Assembly: GCF_002127325.2 (NCBI RefSeq)
Contig: NC_035433.2
Location: 12,930,111-12,994,110, forward strand
Length of the DNA: 64,000 nt
Reading direction: 5' to 3'
Source of the DNA: Helianthus annuus
Lineage: Eukaryota; Streptophyta; Magnoliopsida; Asterales; Asteraceae
Shown here: positions 59,095 to 64,000 of the stretch, piece after piece
Layout: every line of letters begins with the position of its first letter
Numbering within the stretch: the stretch's first letter is position 1
The notes under the pieces: model-generated
What the model was told of the DNA's origin: nothing
Seen by the model: the letters and a program-made list of their open reading frames with translations, nothing else
Database searches by the model: none
Translations under genes and position numbers: made by a program

Positions 59095-62000
59095 TTAAAT
59101 TCTGCTTGTAGATGCGGAGTTTTTAGGAAATAAGTGGGGGTATTTCTCTTTCATCCGGTCCTCACGCTCCCAGGTGTATTCAGGACCACGTCTGGCATTC
59201 CAGCGAACCTTGACGAGTTTGACACTGCTCCGGCGGGTCGTGTTAACTTTCCAATCTGTGACCTCGACAGGTGCTTCTACGAAGTGGAGCGTGTCGTCAA
59301 CATGAATCTCGTCGATAGGAATGGCAACGTCAACTTGAGTTGGACTTTTCTTTAAATTGGATACATGAAATGTATCGTGAACACCATTTAATTCAGCAGG
59401 TAGGTCCAACTTGTATGCTACGGTTCCAATTCTTTCTAGAATTCTGAAAGGACCAATGTAGCGTGGATTTAACTTCCCACGCTTCCCAAAGCGTGCCACC
59501 CCTTTCCAGGGTGATACCTTTAATAATACCATCTCTCCAACTTGAAAATCCACATGTTTTCGGTTTGGATCCGCGTAGGCCTTTTGTCTGTGGCGAGCGG
59601 CTTCGATGCGTTTAAGAATCTGCGCAATCTTGTCTGTCGTCTCTTGGACGATTTCGGGACCGGCAAGCTGCCTATCACCTGCGTCAGCCCAACATAGTGG
59701 TGATCGACACTTGCGTCCGTATAGGGCTTCAAAAGGCGCGACACCAATACTGGTGTGGTAGCTGTTGTTGTATGAGAATTCGACCAAAGGTAAGTGTTTA
59801 TCCCAGCTACCGCCCAAATCCATAGCACATGCTCTCAGCATGTCTTCCAAAGTCTGTATCGTTCGCTCGCTCTGGCCGTCAGTTTGCGGATGGAACGCAG
59901 TGCTCAGATTCAATTGTGAGCCACAAGCTTCTTGGAAGGATTGCCATATCCTTGACACAAACCTTCCGTCTCTATCAGAGATGATCGAGAGGGGTACTCC
60001 ATGTCGTGCTACGATCTCTCTCAAGTAAATTTCCGCAAGTTTACTAGTACTGTCTTTCTCCTTGATTGACAGAAAGTGTGCGGACTTTGTTAGGCGGTCA
60101 ACAATCACCCAAATCATATCGTGGCCTCTTGGCGTTCTTGGCAGTTTTGTAACAAAATCCATTGAGATTTGTTCCCATTTCCACTTGGGAATCTCAGGTT
60201 GTTGCAGAAGTCCCGAGGGCTTCTGGTATTCCGCCTTGACCTTAGCGCACGTTAAACATTTGCTCACGTAAATAGCAACGTCGCCTTTCATCCTAGGCCA
60301 CCAATAGTAATTTTTGAGATCTTGGTACATCTTATCCGATCCCGGGTGGATAGAGTACCGTGACTTGTGCGCTTCATCGAAAATAACTTCCCTTAATTCA
60401 CCAAATAGAGGAACCCAAATCCTTTTCCCAAAACATAACGTTCCTTCCTCGTTTGGCACCAATATCTTCTCCATCCCACGGAGATACTCTTTCTCAAGGT
60501 TCTCCTCCTTGAGAGCTTCTTTCTGCGCTGCACGAACGCGCGAGGAGAGATCGGTTTGGATTATCATTTCCATAGCCCTAACCCTTAGGGGCTTGATCCT
60601 TTCCTTACGACTTAAGGCATCGGTGACTACATTCGCCTTCCCTGGGTGATACTTTATCTCGCAGTCGTAATCGTTCAATAATTCAACCCATCGTCTTTGC
60701 CTCATATTCAACTCCTTCTGGTTGAATATATGCTGTAGGCTTTTGTGATCTGTGAAGATTGTGCACTTCGTACCATACAGGTAGTGTCTCCAGATCTTTA
60801 GTGCAAAAACCACTGCGCCTAGCTCCAAATCATGAGTGGTATAGTTCCTTTCGTGCACCTTCAGTTGGCGTGATGCGTAAGCGATGACCTTTTGACGTTG
60901 CATCAACACACAACCCAATCCCTGACGTGATGCGTCGCAGTATACCACAAAATTGTCGGTACCTTCTGGTAGAGCTAAGATTGGCGCGTTACAAAGCTTA
61001 TCCTTTAATATCTGAAATGCTTCATCCTGTTTGATTCCCCAATCAAACGTCTTGTCCTTCTGCGTGAGGAGCGTCAAAGGTTGAGCGATTTTCGAGAAGT
61101 CCTCGATGAACCTTCGATAGTAGCCAGCCAAACCCAAGAATTGTCGAATCTCGGTTGGCGTTGTAGGCGTTTCCCAATTCTTGATTGCCTCGATCTTGGT
61201 GGGATCAACATGAATTCCATCCCCATTAACCACATGTCCAAGAAACTGGACTTCGCGTAGCCAAAACTCGCACTTAGAGAACTTGGCGTACAACTGTTCC
61301 TTCTTTAGCAGCTCCAGAATGGCTCTAAGATGCTGCTCGTGTTCAGCCTTTGACTTGGAATAAATTAGGATGTCATCGATGAATACGATCACGAGCTTAT
61401 CCAAGTACGGCTTACAAACTCGGTTCATCAAATCCATGAACACTGCAGGTGCGTTTGTCAAACCAAACGGCATAACGAGAAACTCGTAGTGTCCATATCG
61501 AGTTCTGAAGGCTGTCTTCGGGATACTCTCCTCCTGTATCCGTAGCTGATGGTATCCAGATCGAAGATCGATCTTTGAATAGAAGCTTGAACCTTGAAGC
61601 TGGTCAAACAGATCATCGATTCTTGGCAGGGGATACCTATTCTTGATTGTTAGCTTGTTCAATTCTCTGTAGTCGATACACATACGGAAACTTCCGTCCT
61701 TCTTCTTGACAAACAAAATTGGAGCTCCCCAAGGCGAGAAGCTTGGTCGGATAAAACCCTTGTCTAACAACTCTTGTAGTTGTATCGACAATTCCTGCAT
61801 CTCAGACGGAGCAAGTCTGTATGGTGCCTTAGCCACAGGCGCAGCACCTGGAACTAAGTCGATGCGAAACTCCACTTGCCTTTGAGGTGGCAAGCCAGGC
61901 AAGTCTTCTGGAAAGACTTCTGGGTATTCCCTCACGACAGGGATGTCTTCGATCTTCGGCTCAGCAGCCTTCTTATCCACAATGTGTGCTAGAAAAGCAA

Positions 62001-63666
62001 CACATCCTTTCTTCAGACACTTTCTTGCTTTCAGGCAACTAATCATCCTTAACGGCGTCTCACGCTTTTCTCCATGAACAACAATGGTCTCACCATCGTC
62101 GGTCGGAATACGAATAACCTTCTCGTGACATACTATCTCTGCCTTGTTCCCGGATAACCAATCCATTCCTACCACCACGTCGAAGCTTCCCAACTGGACT
62201 GGTAGTAGATCTAGAGTAAACTCTCGTTCTCCTAATTCAATCACACAGCCTCTGATCACATCATTGGCTTCTACCAATTTTCCATTAGCCAATTCGATTG
62301 CGTAGGGAATGTCTAACCTATTAGCGGCTAGCCCAAGTATATTCTTAAATTCTAGTGATATGAAGCTATAGTCGGCACCAGTATCAAACAGAACAGATGC
62401 ATAGCGTTGGTTTACAGGGAACGTACCAGTGACAACGTTGGGATCCTGGCGTGCTTCCCGTGCACCGATCTGGAACACCCTTCCACGGGCTTGGTTCAAT
62501 CCCGGGCAATCCTTCTTGAAGTGCCCAATGTCACCGCAATGAAAACATCCTAATCTTTTTCCATTTCCCGCACCATCCTCAACTGGCGGGTTGTTTTGAT
62601 TGGCAGTTCCGACTTGATTTGCATTATAGCCTCGATTATTCCCTTGTGGGCGATTTCCCAAACCACCACGATTATCGTTTCTATTCATATATCCTCCCTG
62701 GCCTCCCCGGCCTGCACTAGCCCAACATGATTCCTTTGAGTGGCCCGGTTTTCCACAAGATTCACAAACTTTCACGTTACAATTGCCAGTATGGTGGCGT
62801 TGGCAGTTGTTGCATTTGGGCTGGGTGCCCTGGTACCCTTTCCCTTTCTTGGTACTACCAGCTGATTTTCCTTTCTTTACTGCCATACTGACGCCTTGTT
62901 TGAAGTTTGAAAACTTCCTTTTGTTATCTCCTGAGGACTCAACGTGAGTCTCTGTCTTCTTCGCCTTGACTTCATCAAACTTGTTTAAACGAATTGCCTC
63001 CTCAGTGAGAGCCACGCTCAAATCAATGGCTTCCGTAATAGTTGCCGGTTTGGAGGAGGTCACCATGCTAATGATTTGGGGAGCTAATCCCCAAATGAAG
63101 CGCTCAATTCGCTTGTATTCAGGCGTGACCATATAAGGAACCACTTGAGATAGGTCATGAAACCTCTGGACGTATTCTGCAACTTTTGGTCCATCCATCT
63201 TTAGGTGCCAAAATTCAGTCTCCAACCTTTGAATTTCTGCGCGGGAACAGTACTTCTTGCGCATAATCTCTTTCAATTCGGCCCAAGTCAGGGCGTAGGC
63301 GGCAGCTTCGCCTAGTGTTTGTACTTGTAAGTTCCACCAAGATAGGGCTCCGTCTAGAAACAGCCCTGAGATGTAAGTGACCTGGTGGTCGAGCGCACAT
63401 TTGCTCATGCGGATGGTGGAATCAGTCTTCTCTGCCCAGCGAACGAAAGCAACAGCACCACCTGTGCCGTCGAAGTTGATGGGCTTACAGTCCAAGAATT
63501 GTTTGTAGGTGCACCCATGAGGAGGGTTTTGGTTGCCGTTATTGTTCGAGCTACTTCCGCTTGGTCCTCCTTGCGAGGCAGCATACTGAGCAATGGCGCT
63601 AGCGATAAGTTGTTGGAGTTCTTCATGAGTCGTGGGCATCGGCTGCGGTTGACGTCTTGGTGCCAT
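59095..63666 (-). CDS. Gag-pol polyprotein of element 3, intact (1523 aa)
   Basis: One frame, with no stop, codes for all proteins of a chromovirus. Approximate residues: gag capsid 50-200 ([15 protein letters not shown]); CCHC knuckles at ~282-312 and ~374-388; retropepsin with [10 protein letters not shown] at ~427; RT ~600-830 with [19 protein letters not shown] and catalytic FIDD at ~762; RNase H ~900-1020 (VYCDASRQG); integrase HHCC at ~1100-1140; DDE at ~1188 ([10 protein letters not shown]), ~1232 (SDRDGRF) and ~1266 (GQSERTIQ); a chromodomain-like tail at ~1463-1505 ([15 protein letters not shown]). The start [13 protein letters not shown] is chosen because it matches element 1. Gag and pol are fused without a frameshift, usual for this lineage. 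All catalytic residues I can check are present, so activity is possible. Confidence 0.95.
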   Translation of the reverse strand: MAPRRQPQPMPTTHEELQQLIASAIAQYAASQGGPSGSSSNNNGNQNPPHGCTYKQFLDCKPINFDGTGGAVAFVRWAEKTDSTIRMSKCALDHQVTYISGLFLDGALSWWNLQVQTLGEAAAYALTWAELKEIMRKKYCSRAEIQRLETEFWHLKMDGPKVAEYVQRFHDLSQVVPYMVTPEYKRIERFIWGLAPQIISMVTSSKPATITEAIDLSVALTEEAIRLNKFDEVKAKKTETHVESSGDNKRKFSNFKQGVSMAVKKGKSAGSTKKGKGYQGTQPKCNNCQRHHTGNCNVKVCESCGKPGHSKESCWASAGRGGQGGYMNRNDNRGGLGNRPQGNNRGYNANQVGTANQNNPPVEDGAGNGKRLGCFHCGDIGHFKKDCPGLNQARGRVFQIGAREARQDPNVVTGTFPVNQRYASVLFDTGADYSFISLEFKNILGLAANRLDIPYAIELANGKLVEANDVIRGCVIELGEREFTLDLLPVQLGSFDVVVGMDWLSGNKAEIVCHEKVIRIPTDDGETIVVHGEKRETPLRMISCLKARKCLKKGCVAFLAHIVDKKAAEPKIEDIPVVREYPEVFPEDLPGLPPQRQVEFRIDLVPGAAPVAKAPYRLAPSEMQELSIQLQELLDKGFIRPSFSPWGAPILFVKKKDGSFRMCIDYRELNKLTIKNRYPLPRIDDLFDQLQGSSFYSKIDLRSGYHQLRIQEESIPKTAFRTRYGHYEFLVMPFGLTNAPAVFMDLMNRVCKPYLDKLVIVFIDDILIYSKSKAEHEQHLRAILELLKKEQLYAKFSKCEFWLREVQFLGHVVNGDGIHVDPTKIEAIKNWETPTTPTEIRQFLGLAGYYRRFIEDFSKIAQPLTLLTQKDKTFDWGIKQDEAFQILKDKLCNAPILALPEGTDNFVVYCDASRQGLGCVLMQRQKVIAYASRQLKVHERNYTTHDLELGAVVFALKIWRHYLYGTKCTIFTDHKSLQHIFNQKELNMRQRRWVELLNDYDCEIKYHPGKANVVTDALSRKERIKPLRVRAMEMIIQTDLSSRVRAAQKEALKEENLEKEYLRGMEKILVPNEEGTLCFGKRIWVPLFGELREVIFDEAHKSRYSIHPGSDKMYQDLKNYYWWPRMKGDVAIYVSKCLTCAKVKAEYQKPSGLLQQPEIPKWKWEQISMDFVTKLPRTPRGHDMIWVIVDRLTKSAHFLSIKEKDSTSKLAEIYLREIVARHGVPLSIISDRDGRFVSRIWQSFQEACGSQLNLSTAFHPQTDGQSERTIQTLEDMLRACAMDLGGSWDKHLPLVEFSYNNSYHTSIGVAPFEALYGRKCRSPLCWADAGDRQLAGPEIVQETTDKIAQILKRIEAARHRQKAYADPNRKHVDFQVGEMVLLKVSPWKGVARFGKRGKLNPRYIGPFRILERIGTVAYKLDLPAELNGVHDTFHVSNLKKSPTQVDVAIPIDEIHVDDTLHFVEAPVEVTDWKVNTTRRSSVKLVKVRWNARRGPEYTWEREDRMKEKYPHLFPKNSASTSRI

Positions 63667-63732
63667 CTTCTACAGATGCGTACGTTGATTAGGCCATTTT
63701 AACATACGTATATAGTAATAGTAATAGCATAT

Positions 63733-63870
63733 AACATCTCATGTTATCAATATGTTACACACAACATCCCATGTCCCAACATCCCATGTCACAAATATCA
63801 TACACACAACATCCCATGTCCCAACATCCCATGTTGCAAATATCATACTTACAACATCCCATGTCACAAA
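63733..63870 (-). repeat. Tandem ACATCCCATGT repeats in the leader of element 3
   Basis: About 2.5 units of ~44 bp (acacaacatcccatgtccca / acatcccatgtcacaaatatcat). Each unit has two ACATCCCATGT motifs, which are imperfect palindromes. It lies 70-200 bp before the gag start codon. Confidence 0.82.
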
Positions 63871-64000
63871 ACATAAATAAGCAATCAAGTGAATCAGATA
63901 TGGTGAGAATACGGCGATTGTTATATATATCGAGACCATAATGTGGTAAGGGTATCAGTACGTCACTGTATCATACAATCACAAATCAAATAGGGGCTAC

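Larger units (their letters stand above)
55639..64000 (-). mobile_element. Element 3: Ty3/gypsy chromovirus (Tekay-like), minus strand, apparently intact coding
   Basis: The 3' LTR (55639-59059), polypurine complement and whole gag-pol frame are in the window; the 5' LTR is off the right edge. Coding is uninterrupted over 1523 codons. It is closely related to element 1 in all domains and in LTR termini (ccgcaaag-ccagggtgtgaca). It inserted into LTR 4. The left target bases would be tgggg (55634-55638), to be matched beyond the window. Confidence 0.9.

Overview
This is 64 kb of a flowering-plant nuclear genome made almost entirely of nested transposable elements, with one host gene visible. 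Evidence for a plant: Ty3/gypsy chromovirus polyproteins, LTRs followed by a tRNA-iMet type primer binding site (TGGTATCAGAGC), LINEs with a DUF4283/CCHC ORF1, Tourist-like MITEs, a Helitron end and a four-exon gene with GT-AG introns. The retroelement families and the acidic ORF upstream of gag recall daisy-family (Asteraceae) genomes; that is an inference from memory, not a search.

Layout. 1-25158: a decayed plus-strand Tekay-type chromovirus (element 1). Only the last 1.6 kb of its 5' LTR is present. Its ~4 kb 3' LTR is split by two later insertions: a minus-strand non-coding LTR element with a fold-back LTR (10318-12637), and a very young non-coding LTR element with ~4.06 kb LTRs and target duplication CATGA (14176-24548). 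The whole stack abuts an older LTR remnant that ends at 25739. 25740-33905: the only gene-like island. It holds an ERI-type 3'-5' exonuclease gene with a GRF zinc finger (28578-30855), surrounded by MITEs and a LINE scrap.

33911-45720: a defective minus-strand chromovirus (element 2, target duplication CATTC) whose 5' LTR carries an ORF1-only LINE. 46127-46880: a Helitron helicase relic. 46999-54053: an Athila/Tat-like element on the minus strand (3' LTR, 3' spacer, end of integrase). Its spacer is invaded by three TIR elements lying end to end, each bounded by (TA)n. 54054-55638: part of another LTR. 55639-64000: a minus-strand chromovirus (element 3) with an uninterrupted 1523-residue gag-pol frame. 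Its 5' LTR lies beyond the right edge.

How the parts relate. Element 3 is the only copy here that looks able to supply retrotransposition proteins; elements 1 and 2 and the two non-coding LTR elements would depend on proteins made elsewhere. The most interesting signals are (i) a repeated module in the non-coding interior of the young LTR element, with three hairpins whose stems change in a compensating way between the two copies; (ii) short-motif or hairpin arrays inside several unrelated LTRs; (iii) an acidic, proline-rich ORF before gag; (iv) a 97-bp GT-AG segment whose removal restores the gag frame; and (v) the triple TIR-element cluster at (TA)n tracts. All alignments and counts were made by eye.
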